Shown piece after piece: positions 34,039 to 46,394 of a DNA stretch of 64,000 nucleotides. The DNA lies in NCBI GenBank assembly GCA_006176705.1, contig QRFJ01000501.1, positions 310,001 to 374,000 of the forward strand. The letters are read 5' to 3'. A program made the position numbers and the translations under genes. How positions within the stretch are numbered: the first letter of the stretch is position 1; every line of letters begins with the position of its first letter. The stretch comes from Cocos nucifera. Taxonomy: Eukaryota; Streptophyta; Magnoliopsida; Arecales; Arecaceae. Below the pieces are notes generated by a model that saw nothing but the letters and a program-made list of their open reading frames with translations, had not been told where the DNA came from and did not search any database.

Positions 34039-35499
34039 TGTTAGATATATGTGCCCTAGAAGCCAGAATTGGCTGACACTTGTAATACACTTCTAGGGGC
34101 AAAATTATAATTTTGACTAAATCAATAAAATGGATTATTTTCTATCACATATGTGTATTTAGTGTCTGTGATACATCCTTTGAGTTAATGGTAATGATAA
34201 TTCATATTTTCAAGAGTTGAAAATTTAAGACATGAATAATCATTATTAACTCATAAAATGCTCCCGACCATAGGATCATCACGAGGATGGTGATTGATCC
34301 GGAAGGTTGGTGTACAATCGCTTCTCTTTAGTAGATGAGTCTTGAGTCTACGGTGTGGAGACACCGAAGCGAGAGTACAGGTACTCGTTAGAGAATGAGG
34401 GCACTGAGCGTGACCACCTCGAGTAGTCATTAGGAAGTCTACCTTCTCATCAAATGACTGACTCGATGTTGCAGTGGTGTATCTGGTTCTTTGACCTGAG
34501 GTGCATCGACAGTTCACCTTGAGGGTGTTATAGTTTGACTACACCATAACTCGGTCTCCTAGCCATTCAGGAACCCTAAGGTGTATGTTGGCTATAGCAT
34601 GTTCATTGTAGGAACTGGATTGCATCAAGATGGAATCTATCTACCTCGGTGGTAGAGGAGCAGCCCTATGATGATCATGAGAATCAAGTCCAGAAGCCCA
34701 TGGCCATGGCAGAGTGAAATAATAGAAAGAGTTTCTATTTAGATTTTCACATCGGACTTGAATCGAATGATTACATCATATGACAGAGAACTAGGGTTTG
34801 ACGAGTTCACCTTAACCCTAATCTGATCGGGGCTCAAGATAGAAGAACTTAATCACACAGGTAGCTGCACCAAGAGGTTCGCATTCAGCTCTGATGGGTT
34901 GCCACCATATACTGCTAGGTGTCACTGGTGGATTTTGGGAGCAATTAGAATGATTTAGATGATCGATCATTCTAGCTATTCGAATCAGAAGAGTTCTGAT
35001 CCATCGAAAGGAGTTTCGATGATGTCGATGATAGAGATCATGACATATCCCATTACCATATAGAACTGAACCTAATTGGGTCACACAAATAAGGGTTTGA
35101 ATCTGGTGATCATCAATTGAACTGATCCAGTTCAATTGATCTGAATGAGATTCAATTAGGTTCAAGAAAATCGTGCTAGCACTCGATTGAACCTAACGTT
35201 CTTCTTTTACTATCATAAATAAGTTGTCCTGACTGAGCCAAAGGAGTTTGTGCTCAATCAGAGGCCTTCACTTGGTCTGACTGGAGCCTTGTCCAGGTCA
35301 GAAAAAGGGTTGTCTTATTTTGTAAGACAATACCTGCCATTTTTGGTCACCTGCCATTTCTCGTCCTTTGACTTTGGTCAAAAGTTGACCTTTGACTGGT
35401 CAAATATTGACCATTGACACTTTGACTTCTGTCCACATGTCATGCACCTATTGGAGAGCTGGTGGGGGCTTGTCCCCTGCCAGAACCTGGCAAGGAGGA

Positions 35500-35531
35500 G
35501 GGCGCACGCCACCCAAGGGTGGCGTGCGCCC
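35500..35531. repeat. Perfect GC-rich palindrome in the U3 of element A 3' LTR
   Basis: Arms GGGCGCACGCCACCC (35500-35514) and GGGTGGCGTGCGCCC (35517-35531) are perfectly complementary with a 2-nt loop, about 215 bp upstream of the TATA box. Imperfect versions occur in E (about 42205-42240), F (about 53136-53162) and E's 3' LTR (about 61228-61252). The element A 5' LTR (about 28167) has lost one arm. Confidence 0.85.
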
Positions 35532-35547
35532 AAGTTGGAGGCGCCCA

Positions 35548-35572
35548 GGAGTCCCTATTGGATAGGGACTCC
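35548..35572. repeat. U3 hairpin with compensatory changes between copies
   Basis: Left arm GGAGTCCCTAT, loop TGG, right arm ATAGGGACTCC, an 11-bp perfect stem. The same position in F has arms GGAGTCCTTGT and ACAAGGACTCC; E has GGAGTCCCAT and ATGGGACTCC. The stem is kept while its bases differ. Confidence 0.8.
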
Positions 35573-36324
35573 ATCTCCTTTTTGGATTCCGATTAGACTC
35601 CTCCTAAGAACCAACTTTGACTGGTCTTAGATGCCATCTAAGGATGAATCCAAGGGACTCTATTTCCACCAATCAAATTTAGATCTGATTTCACAAAGAA
35701 TTATGATTGGTCGGGATGAAGAGGAGTTGGATCACGCATAGTCTATAAATAAGACCCTGCGCCCAACCCCAAAAAAAAAAAAAACACAATTCTCCATGCC
35801 CCAAGGCTGCCTCTCTCCTCCTCCATGCCAAGACCATCTTCTCCCTCTCCTCTCCACACCCAAAGTAGTTTGGGATCCAGTTGGTGCGATCCAGGCGAGA
35901 GAAAGGCGACAGAAAGCTAGAAGGTTGCGCTGCTGCAAAGGACAACTGCTGATCTTCAAAAGTCATTTTGAAGATCCTCCAAATCAGATTCAGATCTGAT
36001 TTTGAAGACATGATAGAGAAGAAGAGGATCTCCAAATTCAGCCTAAGTGGATATCGATAGAGGCCAGGCACTTGCGTGGCTAGATCCAGAACCTTTCGCT
36101 GCTTATAGGATCATCAACGGATAATAAGATTATCCTACATCAAGGTAAATTAAATTTGATTTAATTTATCTAGATTTTATTTTTATTATTAGAATAATAA
36201 AAATCATATCTGAAATATCCTAGATCTGATCTAGATTAAAGAAAAAAATTTTTAAAATATATCTCTTGATCCGATTAGTTCTGAACGAATCTGGTCCGGA
36301 AAATCAGGATTTTCCTTCAGTATG

Positions 36325-38533
36325 CCTTAGAAGATAGAATGGCCGACACATATAAAATCTTCTATAGACATGTCTTATAATATTTAACTTATTAATAAAA
36401 TTTAGATTATTTTATCATTCATATTTGTGTTTAATTGTGTCTATGAATCATCCATTAGGTTAATGGATATGATAACATATATTCTCAAGAGTTAAGAAAT
36501 TGAAACATGTGTTATTATAATTAACTTATAAACTACTCCGGATCGTAGGATCATCATGAGGATGATGATTGATCTATAAGACTGGTCTATGATCACTTTC
36601 TTTGGATAAATATGTCTTGAATCTATAGTGTAAAGACATCGAAGTGAAAGTACAAGTATATGTAAGAACAAAGATACTGAGCATGATCAATTTCGAGCAA
36701 TCATAAGGAAGTCTACCTTCTCGTCAATGACATACTCATTACTGTAGTTATGTATCTAGTTCTTTGATTTGAGGTGCATCGGCAATTCATCTTGAGGGTG
36801 CCATAATTTGACTACATCATAACACAATCTCCTAATTACATGGAGCCTTGAGGTGTATATTGGCTATAGCATATTCATTATAGGAATTGGATTGCACCAA
36901 GATGGGATCTATCAATCTTGGTAGAGGAGTAGTCTTATGAAGATCATGAGATTGAGTTCTAAAGCCCATGGCCATGGCAATGTGAAAAATAGAAAGGAGT
37001 TTTTATTAGGATTTCACATCGGACTCGAATCGATTGATTCTATCATATGATAGGCATGAGATTTGATTAGTTAGCCTTGATCTCGATCCTATTGGAACTT
37101 ACTATAGAAGAACTGAATCATATGATAACTGCACCTAAAGATTTCTTTTCAATTCTGATAGGTTGCCACTACATACTGCTAGGTATCGCAGGTGGATTAT
37201 GAGATTAATTAAAATTATCTTGATGATTAATAATTCTAATTTGATGAATTAGAAAGAGTTCTAATTCATCGAAAAGAGTTTCAATGATGTCGATGATGGA
37301 GATCACAACATATCCCATTACCATACAGAGTTGAATTTATGGGGTCACACAATCAAGAATTTTAGTCTTGAATATTTCAATTAGACTCATACTGTCTGAT
37401 TGAATTAGAATTTGATCCTATTGGATTCAAAAAAATCATGCTAGTACATGATTGAACTCAATCTCTCCTATTTTGGATTTTCTATTGGATAGGGCATAGC
37501 CAAATTAGATTTGGTTCATAGGGACACCAAGAGTTGGTGTACCCTGGATTTCCTAGATTGGATAAGGAAGAGGGGCACCAAGTTTGGGCTGCCCCCTTCC
37601 TTTTGACTTTTCTTTTGTGCACAAGAGTAAGGGTGCATGCCCTCTTGTTTTTCTCATGGGGCATGCACCATCAGATTTGTAGGAAGAGAGAAGGGCACAT
37701 GCCCTCTTTTAGTTTATCTGAGTATGTGCCTATTATGGACAAGGGTTTAGTTTGAATGAGTCTAATCTATTTAAATTTGAATAGGTTGTTTGGATTTAAT
37801 TCAAACTAGAAGAGAAGATTAGATGAGGCACCAACCACCCTTATCTAGATAAGGGTAGCACACGCTCAGATCATTTTGTTCGACAAAATTCAACATGGAA
37901 ATAGAGGGGTGCCACATTATTCTGGTAGTCCTTCTGCTTTAAGTCTTTGACTCAGTCAATGACTTAAAGCCCAAGGACTCTTAGTTTTCTATTTCTATAA
38001 ATAGGAACCTGCTAAATAGTTTAGCATATCAGTTTTAGAAACTGCCAGAGCCCTGCCTTTCCTCTTCTACACCTCCCTCTCCTCTCCACTTCCTCTCTCC
38101 CATGCCCAAAGGAGTTGGGCTGATCTTGCTTAAGGTGCTCGAAGCGTCGGGTTCTATCTATGCTATAGAAGAAGGAGAAGTGATCATGTGTTAATCTAAT
38201 TGCTACCGACAATTAGATCAAAGGTAGGTTTAAGAGATTCCAGATCTGACTAGCTGAAGATAGATCTAAGCCAGAGAAAACATCCAGATCTGAGTCTGAG
38301 TGGATACCTATAGAGATCGAGCACGTGCGCAGCTCAAAGTAGACCTCAATCAAGTTTTGATCATCGGACTGCGAAGATCGTCTACCCGCACAAAGGTGAT
38401 CACCCCTTTGTATGCATGTTTATATGCTTGTTTTAATTTAGATCTATGAACTACATGCTTGATTGAATTCAAAAATTTTTGAATTCCACTACATCTGATC
38501 TGATCAAATCTGGCATATCGTATCGTTCCTTCA
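36325..38533 (+). repeat. Remainder of element B 3' LTR (diverged subfamily)
   Basis: Starts CCTTAGAAG..., aligning with base 14 onward of related LTRs (CCCTAGAAGCC). It shares the block order of the other LTRs: 'gataacatatattctcaagagtt', 'atcatgaggatgatgattgatc', 'gtatattggctatagcatattcat', 'cccatggccatggca', 'tgctaggtatc'. A TATA-like CTATAAATAG lies at 37995-38004. It ends near CGTTCCTTCA (38533). It is clearly more diverged than A, C, E or F LTRs. Frames at 37482-37755 and 38021-38212 are non-coding. Confidence 0.7.
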
Positions 38534-38633
38534 CTTATGTTAGAAGGATGTCGAATAATTGATCAATTTCAGATCTAATTTTTGCATGTTAGATTTTAGA
38601 TCTGAATCGATTTCATGTTCATATCAAAATCGT
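38534..38633 (-). other. Element D leader fragment
   Basis: About 100 bp of minus-strand sequence next to the D primer site, AT-rich with 'agatctaaaatctaacatgc', like the start of the other leaders. It stops where the B LTR ends, so B is probably inserted in the D leader. Confidence 0.5.
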
Positions 38634-38646
38634 GGCTCTGCTACCA
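38634..38646 (-). promoter_or_regulatory. Element D primer binding site
   Basis: The minus strand reads TGGTAGCAGAGCC one base after an LTR end (...CCAACA), a one-base variant of the site in the other copies. Confidence 0.75.
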
Positions 38647-38647
38647 C

Positions 38648-40748
38648 TGTTGGATTAGGTGGTTTCATGCATGCATTTTTAAATTTTTAATTTTTTTAGT
38701 TTATAGCTGAAATAAAATTTAAATTAAATAATTTAATCCATACGTGCATTAGATCTAATCTACAAACTACCTAGGATCTAGCATATCAACATGAAACTAT
38801 AAATTTGAAATCTGAAAATTGAAAATTAAAATATAAACTAAAATAGGAGATCCGATCTCCATACCTTTGCGTGGGTTGATGATCTCCATAGCTAATGATC
38901 GTGGTATACTCCGAGGTCCTTGATAGCCGCACACACGTCCGACCTCTATAGGTATCCACACAAGGCCCTCGAATCCGATCGAAGGCCTGCAACTTCACCG
39001 GGGTGCTAGCACCCTTGTGGAAACCATCTCTTGATGGTTGATGTTGTTGATCACCACCAATCTCTCATACTCTCTTAGAGAAGATGGAGTAGAGGAGGAA
39101 GAAGAGGAGAAAGAGGAAGTAGAGAAGAAACCCTTTCTCTCTATTTTCTCTTATCCTAAAACACATGCCTGGATCCCACATCCCCTCGAAGGGTCTCACG
39201 TCTCCAAAACCTCAAGCCCCAAGAGAATAGCATGTAACCCTTTCCATGTTTTCTCTTTCTTATTAGATCTCCCATGCTAAGAAGATATTTCATGCCCAGA
39301 AGGACTCCTCCCTAGAATCCACACCCCTCTCTAAGGATTTCTCATGCTGAAAACTATCAAATGACACGCCCACACCTCTTTAGATGTGGCATCCAGAAGG
39401 GATAAGGTCAAAGGAGAGTTTAAGATAGGTGGAAGTCTTATCTCATAAGACTTGAATTCAAAACCACTTTTGAATTCAAACCTATCTTTATCCAAATCAA
39501 AGAGGTTGGCATGGGAAAGAAGACTTGGGCATGGAAGGGAGCGTGCGTGAGAGACGATGGCATGAAAAACATCATGCCAAATAATGGAAACACATGGATT
39601 GGTGAAGCTTATCTGAAGGAGCACTAAGGAGAGAGAGTCCCAGTCAGTTGAGACTTCTCTTGGTGCTTAGGTCAAACCCAATTCAATTCCTAATCTAATT
39701 AAGAATTAGTGCACCCAAAGAGAGGAGAAATCCTAGTCCAACTAGAAAACCAATCTCTCTTGATTAGATCCCGATTTAATTAGGAATTAGGATAAATTCA
39801 AATCCTAATCAAACAAGAAATTGATCTTTCTTATAATTGGATTATCTCATAATCCAATTAGACTTAATCTAATTAAATCCAAACTAAGTCAAAATAAATC
39901 CAGTTCAATTAGACTTGATCCTAGCCTAATCATTCAATCAAATTGAGCTAATTAGCAATCAAGTTGCTAATTAATCCTCTTACAACTTACTAACACTTAG
40001 TTAGTTTGATAATTGTAATAATTATATTGGATCAATCATCAATCATATTTATAATTAGATCCCTCTATAATTTATAATCATAGATCAACCAACTGATCGA
40101 ACAAAGAACTATGTTGTGTGTGACCCCATAGGTTCTATTTTATTTGGTAGTGAGATATTCTGTAATCCCTATCACAATATCATCGAAACTTCTTTCGATA
40201 AGTTGGAACGATTCCAACACTACCCATCATGGATCATTAATCATCTAGATGATGCTCGATAAATCTCACAATCCACCAGTAACACCTAGCAGTATGTAGT
40301 GACAATCTAGTAGAATAAAATAATTGAACCTCTAGGTATAGTTATCATACGATTCGATCCTTCTATCATGAGTTCCGACAAGATTGAGGTCATGGATAAC
40401 TCGTCAAACCTCACAGTCTTATGAATAATATAGGACTACTCTTTATCTATCAAGATCGATAGATTCCATCTAGATGTACATCCTACTCCTATAATGAACC
40501 TATTATAGTCAACATACACAATAAGGATCTAAATGGTTAGGAGATCAGATTTATGTATAGTCAAACTATAGCAACCACATTATGAGCAGCCGACGCACCC
40601 TAGGTCAAGGACTACTCACACCACTGTAACATCAAGTATGTCACTGACGAGTAGATAGACATCTATATGACTACTCGTGTTAGTCATACTCGATACCATT
40701 ATTCTCTAACAATCACATGCACTCTTACTCCAATGCTCTTATACTATA
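38648..40748 (-). repeat. Element D 5' LTR, main part
   Basis: Minus-strand LTR whose end (...CCTAATCCAACA) lies at 38648 beside the primer site. Its upstream part has blocks shared with the other LTRs ('tatagtttgactat', 'actgctaggtgttac', 'gaggtttgacgagtt') but is strongly diverged, with a distinct subfamily end. At 40744-40748 the sequence CTATA is the duplication made by element E; the LTR continues at 62085. The purine-rich 39080-39140 run and the frames 38786-39624 are non-coding. Confidence 0.75.
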
Positions 40749-43051
40749 TGTTAGATATGTGTGTGCCACAGAAGCCAGAATTGGCTGACACTTGTAATAC
40801 ACTTCTAGGGGCAAAATTATAATTTTGATTATAAATAATAAAATAGGTTATTTTCTATCACATATATGTATTTAGTGTCTGTGATACATCCCTTGAGTTA
40901 ATGGTAATGATAATTCTTATTTTTAAGAGTTAAAAATTTAAGACAAGAATTTTCATTATTAACTCATAAAATGCTCCTGACCGTAGAATCATCATGAGGA
41001 TGGTAATTGATCTGGAAGGTTAGTGTACAATCACTTCTTCATAGTAGATAAATCTTGAGTCTATGGTGTAGAGATACTAGAGCGAGAGTATAAGTAGTCG
41101 TTAGAGAATGAGGGCACTGAGTATGACCACCTCGAGTAGTCATAAGAAAGTCTACCTTCTTGTTGATGACTGACTCGAAGCTGCAGTGGTGTGTCTAGTT
41201 CTTTGATCTGAGGTGCATCGACAGTTCACCTTGAGGGTGTTATAGTTTGACTACACCATGACTCGTCTCCTAGCCATTCGAAATCCTGAGGTGTATGTTG
41301 GCTATAGCATGTTCATTGTAGGAATTGGATTGCACCAAGATGGAATCTATCTACCTCAGTGGATGAGGAGCAGCCCTATGATGATCATGAGAATCAAGTC
41401 CATAAGCCCATGGCCATGGCAGAGAGTGAAATAATAGAAAGAGTTTCTATTAAGATTTTCACATTGGACTTGAATCAAATGATTAAATCATATGATAGAA
41501 ATTAGGATTTGACGAGTTCACCTTAACCCTAATCTGATCGGGCTCAAGATAGAAGAACTTAATCACACAAGTAGCTGCACAAGAGGTTTTTTAATTTTGA
41601 TGGGTTGCCACCATATACTGCTAGGTGTCACTGATGATTTTGGAGCAATTAGAATAATTTAGATGATCGATCATTCTAATTGTCTGAATCAGAAAAATTT
41701 TGATCCAACGAAAGGAGTTTCGATGATGTAGATCATGAAGATCACGACATATCCCATTACCATACAAAATTGAATCTAACTGGATCACACAAACAAGGGT
41801 TTGGATCTGGATATCATCAATTAGACTAATCCAGTTTAATTGATTTGAATTAGATTCAATTAGGTTCAAGAAAATCGTGCTAGCACACGATTGAGCCTAA
41901 CATTCTCCTTCTATTATCATTTGAAGTTGTCTCGACTAAGCCAAATATGTTTGTGCTCACTCAGGTACCTTTACCTAGTCTGATTAGAGCTTGTCCAGGT
42001 CAGAAAAGGATTGTCTTAATTTATGAGATAAATTTGAGACAATATCTACCATTTTCCATTATCTGCTAATTCTTGTCCTTTGACTTTGGTCAAACATTGA
42101 CCTTTGACTCTTAGACATCTGCCCATATGTCATGCACTTATTGGCGAGCAGATAGGAACTTATCCCCTCACTAAAATTTGAAAAGAAGGGGGTGCACACT
42201 GAAAGAAGGGGGCACACGCCTAAGACAGCGTGCGCCCAAGGATAGGGATGCCTGGAGTCCCATACGGATGGGACTCCAGGTTGCTTCTTGGATTCAAACT
42301 AGGTGATCCTTACCAATAGACTTTGATCAGTCTAAGGCACCATCTAAGGATGAATCTATGGGGCTCTCATCTAATTGGATCAAGTGATGTCATCCCATCA
42401 ATCAAATTTAGATCTGATTGCATGAAGCATTGTGATTGGTAGGGATGATGCAGCACTGCATGGTGTAGTAGGGTCTATAAATAAACCCTATTTGCACCCA
42501 ACCTGAAGAGAGCTTTTTCCTAGCCACACCCCAAGGCTGCTTCTCTCTCTCCTCCATGCCATCTTTTGATCCTCTCTCCCCTCTCCACACCCAAGGAAAG
42601 TTGGGCATGAGTTTGGTGTGATTCAGGCAATCAAAAGACGACGAGAAAGCAAGAAGGCAACCCTGCTATAAGAGACAGCAGCACATCTTCCAAAGAAGTT
42701 TCAAAGATCCTCCAAATTAAATCCAGATCTAATTTTTGAAGAAAAGAAAGAGAAGGAGAAGATCTCTAGATCCAGCTTGAGTGGATATCAATAGAGGTCA
42801 GGCACTTGCGTGGCTAGATCCAGAACCTTAGGCAATCAGTAGGATCATCAACGAATAATCGGATTACCCAATATCAAGGTAACATTAATTTAAATTTAAT
42901 CTAATTTAATTTTCTTATTTATATGATCATAAAATTAGATTTGAAAAATATTAGATCTAATTTAAATTTAAGAGAAAATTTTTGAAATATGCCTCTTGAT
43001 CCAATCAGATTTGAACGAACCTGATCCAAAAAAATCTGATTTTCCTCTTCA
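40749..43051 (+). repeat. Element E 5' LTR
   Basis: TGTTAGATATG start, ...CTCTTCA end, 2 bp before the primer site at 43054. TATA box CTATAAATAAACCC near 42474. Includes a hairpin with arms GGAGTCCCAT and ATGGGACTCC (about 42256-42279) and a longer one with arms TTGTCTTAATTTAT and ATAAATTTGAGACAA (about 42011-42042). Confidence 0.92.
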
Positions 43052-43053
43052 GC

Positions 43054-43066
43054 TGGTATCAGAGCC
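43054..43066 (+). promoter_or_regulatory. Element E primer binding site
   Basis: Perfect TGGTATCAGAGCC. A corrupted second copy (tggtaatcagaaggcc) occurs at about 43733 in the duplicated segment. Confidence 0.9.
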
Positions 43067-44159
43067 AAGTTCTATAAAAATTTATTTAGATCTAATTTGA
43101 TCTGATAAATTAATAATTTTAGATATCACATGAGATATGATTAGATCTAAAATTAAAAAATTAAAATTAATTAATCTAGATCTAAAATGTATGAGATATA
43201 TAACTAGACTAGGAATAGAATTATTCTGTGTAGTCTAGTGTAATCATAATTTTTATTTTATTAAATATGATTTTAAGATCTATTTATTTACCACTTTTTA
43301 ATCTTATGAATATTATAATCAGATCTAAAAATAGAAAATAAATTAAATTTAATTTGTTCATATGAGATATGATAGTTGCATGTTTAGACTAGTTGTAGAA
43401 TAGTTCTAGAGAGATAGAGAAGGAGGAGAAGATCTCTAAGATCCAGCTTGAGTGGATTATCAATAGAGGTCAGGCACTTGCGTGGCTAGATCAGAAACCT
43501 TAGGCAATCAGTAGGATCATCAAACGAATATCGGATTACCCAATAGTCAAGGTAACATTTAATTGTAATTTTAACTAAATTTAATTTTTCTTTTATTATA
43601 TGATCATGAAAATTAGATGAAATAATATTAGATCTAAATTATAATTTTAAGAGAAAATTTTTGAATATGCCTCTTGATTCCAATCAGATTTGAACGAACT
43701 GTCCAAAAAAATCTGATTTTCCTCTTCAGCTGGTAATCAGAAGGCCAGTTCTTATAAAAATTTATTTAGATCTATATTTGAATCTGATAAATTTATAATT
43801 TTAGATATTATCACATGAGATATGATTAGATCTAAAATTAAAAATTAAAATTAATTAATCTAGATCTAAAATGTATTGGAGATTATATAACTAGACTAGG
43901 AATAGAATTATTCTGTGTAGTCTAGTGTAATCATAATTTTTATTTTATTAAAATATGTTTTAAGATCTATTTATTTACCACTTTTTAATCTTATGAATAT
44001 TATAATCGATCTAAAAATAGAAATAAATTAAATTTAAATTTGTTCATATGAGATTGATAGTTGCAGTTTAACTAGTATTGTAGAATAGTTCTACGAAAAA
44101 GGTCTAGATTAAATTTTATTTGATGTAATCAAATTTAAATTTAATTTTTTAGATGATTA
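43067..44159 (+). other. Element E leader, with a duplicated segment 43410-44093
   Basis: The leader is AT-rich and non-coding. The segment from about 43410 repeats 42742-43409 (U5 end, primer site, leader start) with numerous one-base insertions and deletions, then the leader continues to the F insertion at 44160. The pattern fits an unmerged overlap in the assembly. Confidence 0.75.
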
Positions 44160-46381
44160 TGAAGGAAAATCCTGATTTTCCGATCCAGGTTCGTCTAGAT
44201 CTGATCAGATCAAGAGATATATTTCAAAAATTTTTTCTCTTAATCCAGATCAGATTCTTGATATGTTTTAGATACTATTCTTTATTATTCTTAATAAAAA
44301 ATAAAAATAAGATAAATTAAATCAAATTTAATTTACCTTGATTTGGTTAATCCTATTACCTCTGTGATGATCCTGATTGCAGCGGAAGGTTTGGATCTTA
44401 GCCACGCAAGCGCCTGCCTCTATCGTATCCACGATCGGTGATCTGGAGATCCTCCTCTTCTCTATCACGCCTCAAAAATTAGATCTGGATCTGATCTGGA
44501 GATCTTCAAATCTTTTGAAGATCCAGTGTCCTTTTGCAGCAGCGCAGCCTTCTTTTGCTTTTGATCGCCTTTCCTTCTGATCTGATCACACCAACCTAAG
44601 TCCAAACTACTTTTGGACATGGAGAGAAGGGGAGAAGATATGGCATGGAGAAGAGGGGAGAGGCAGCCTTGGGGCGTGGGGTTTCTTGATTTATTTTTGG
44701 GTTGGGCGCAGGGTCTTATTTATAGACTCATTGTGATCCAACTCCTCTTCCTCCAACCAATCACACCTTTGTGAATCAGATCTAAATCTGATTGGTGGAA
44801 TAGAGCCTGGATTCTCCTTAGAGGGCGCCTAAAGACCAGTCAAAGTTGGTTCTTAGAGAGAATCTAATTGGAATCAAAAAAGGAGATGGAGTCCTTGTCC
44901 AACAGAGGACTCCTAGGGCCTCCAACTGGCTCAGCCACCCTTGCGTGCGTCTTCTCCTTGCCAGTTCTGGCAGGGGACAAGCCCCCACAGCTCTCCAATA
45001 GGTGCATGACATGTGGTCAAAAGTCAAAAGTCAATGGTCAATGTTTGACCAGTCAAAGGTAACTTTTGACCAAAGTCAAAGAACAAGAAATGGTAGTGAC
45101 CAAAAATGGCAGGTATATCTTACAAAATAAGACAACCTTTCTAACCTGGACAACCTCCAGTAGACCAAGTGAAGGCCTCTAATTGAGCAAAACTCCCTTT
45201 GGCTCAGTCATGACAACTTATTTTTGATAGTAAAAGAGAACGTATTAGGTTCAATCAAGTGCTAGCACGATTTCCTTGAACCTAATTGAATCTCATTAGA
45301 TCAATTGAACTAGATAGTTCAATGATGATCACAGATTCAACACTTGTTTTGTGTGACCCATTAGGTTAAGTTTTTATGGTAATGGGATATGTCATGATCT
45401 CTATCATCGACATCATCGAAACTCCTTTCGTATGGATCAAACTCTTCTGATTCAAAAAGCTAGAATGATCGATAATCTAAATCATTTCTAATTGCTCCCA
45501 AAATCCACCAGTGACACCTAGCAGTATATGGTGGCAACCCATCAGAGTGAATGAACCTCTTGGTGTAGCTTACCTGTGTGATTAAGTTCTTCTATCTTGA
45601 GCCTCCGATCAGAATTAGGGTTAGGTAAACTCGTCAAATCCTAGTTTTTCATATTGATGTAATCATTCAATTCGAAGTTCCAATGTGAAAACTAAATAGA
45701 AACTCTTTCTATTATTTCACTCTGCATGGCCATGGGCTTCAGGACTGATTCTCTATGATTCATATAGGGCTGCTCCTCTACCACCGAGGTAGATAGATTC
45801 CATCTTGATGCAATCCGTTTCATGAACATGCTATAGCCAACATACACCTCAGGGTTTCCATATGGTAGGAGATCGAGTAATGGTGTAGTCAAACTATAAC
45901 ACCCTCAAGGTGAACTGTCGATGCACTCAGGTCAAAAACCAGAACACACTTGCAGCATCGAGTCAGTCATTGACGAGAAAGGATAAGACTTCCTAATGAC
46001 TACTCGAGGTGGTCACGCTCAGTGCCCGTTCTCTAACGAGTACTGTAACTCTCGCTCTGTGTCTCCACTCCATGATTCAAGACTCATCTACTAAAGAGAA
46101 GCGATCGTACACCAACCTTCCGGATCAATCACATCCTCGTGATGATCCTATGGTCGGGAGTTGTTTATGAGTTTAATAATGATTATTCATGTCTTAAATT
46201 TTCAACCTTGAAAATATGAATTATCATTACCATTAACTCAAAGGATGTATCACAGACACTAAATAACACATGTGATAGAAAATAACATTTTATTAATTAT
46301 AGTCAAAATTAAAATTTTCCCCTAGAAGTGTATTACAAGTGTCAGCCAATTCTGGCTTCTGAGCATCATATATTAATCAAT
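44160..46381 (-). repeat. Element F 3' LTR (low-quality sequence)
   Basis: Starts (plus view) TGAAGGAAAATCC and ends near 'catatattaatca', a corrupted form of the expected 'catatatctaaca'. It matches 52336-54618 but with many single-base losses and gains, for example in 44590-45000. Frames inside are non-coding. Confidence 0.85.
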
Positions 46382-46394
46382 CTCCACTTTCTTC

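Larger units (their letters stand above)
26708..36319 (+). mobile_element. Copia element A (two LTRs, damaged pol)
   Basis: A 9.6-kb element with LTRs at 26708-28968 and 34039-36319, a perfect primer site, a long leader, gag, protease, integrase, a badly rearranged RT/RNase H and a polypurine tract. It is flanked by a perfect 5-bp duplication, GTATG. The LTRs are very similar apart from a ~36-bp indel in a GC-rich hairpin, so it is a comparatively young insertion. The reading frames are broken by several indels. Confidence 0.93.
34039..36319 (+). repeat. Element A 3' LTR
   Basis: 2281 bp, homologous to 26708-28968, ending ...CCTTCA, with the TSD GTATG at 36320-36324. TATA box at 35744-35751. 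An A13-14 run near 35769. The frames within it (for example 34251-34517, 34818-35165) are the same non-coding frames as in the 5' LTR. Confidence 0.95.
11967..38533 (+). mobile_element. Copia element B (split by nested elements C and A)
   Basis: B is assembled from 11967-13793, 24219-26707 and 36325-38533. The breaks are filled by C (TSD GAACT at 13789-13793 and 24219-24223) and A (TSD GTATG at 26703-26707 and 36320-36324). The joined order is leader, gag, protease, integrase, RT, the end of RNase H and the 3' LTR. The 5' LTR and primer site are missing at the junction with the Tat remnant. B is more diverged than A, E or F and has a large RT/RNase H deletion, in keeping with being the oldest copy of this set. 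Confidence 0.8.

Noticed and set aside
34818..35165. LTR reading frame of 88-115 residues recurring in A, E and F LTRs
   Set aside because: It recurs because the LTR recurs. It lies in U3, has low-complexity His/Ile-rich content, varies in length and is broken in C and D.
39038..39280. Small plus-strand ORF with acidic run (EEEEEKEEVEKK)
   Set aside because: It lies within the D LTR on a purine-rich low-complexity run and has no partner domains.
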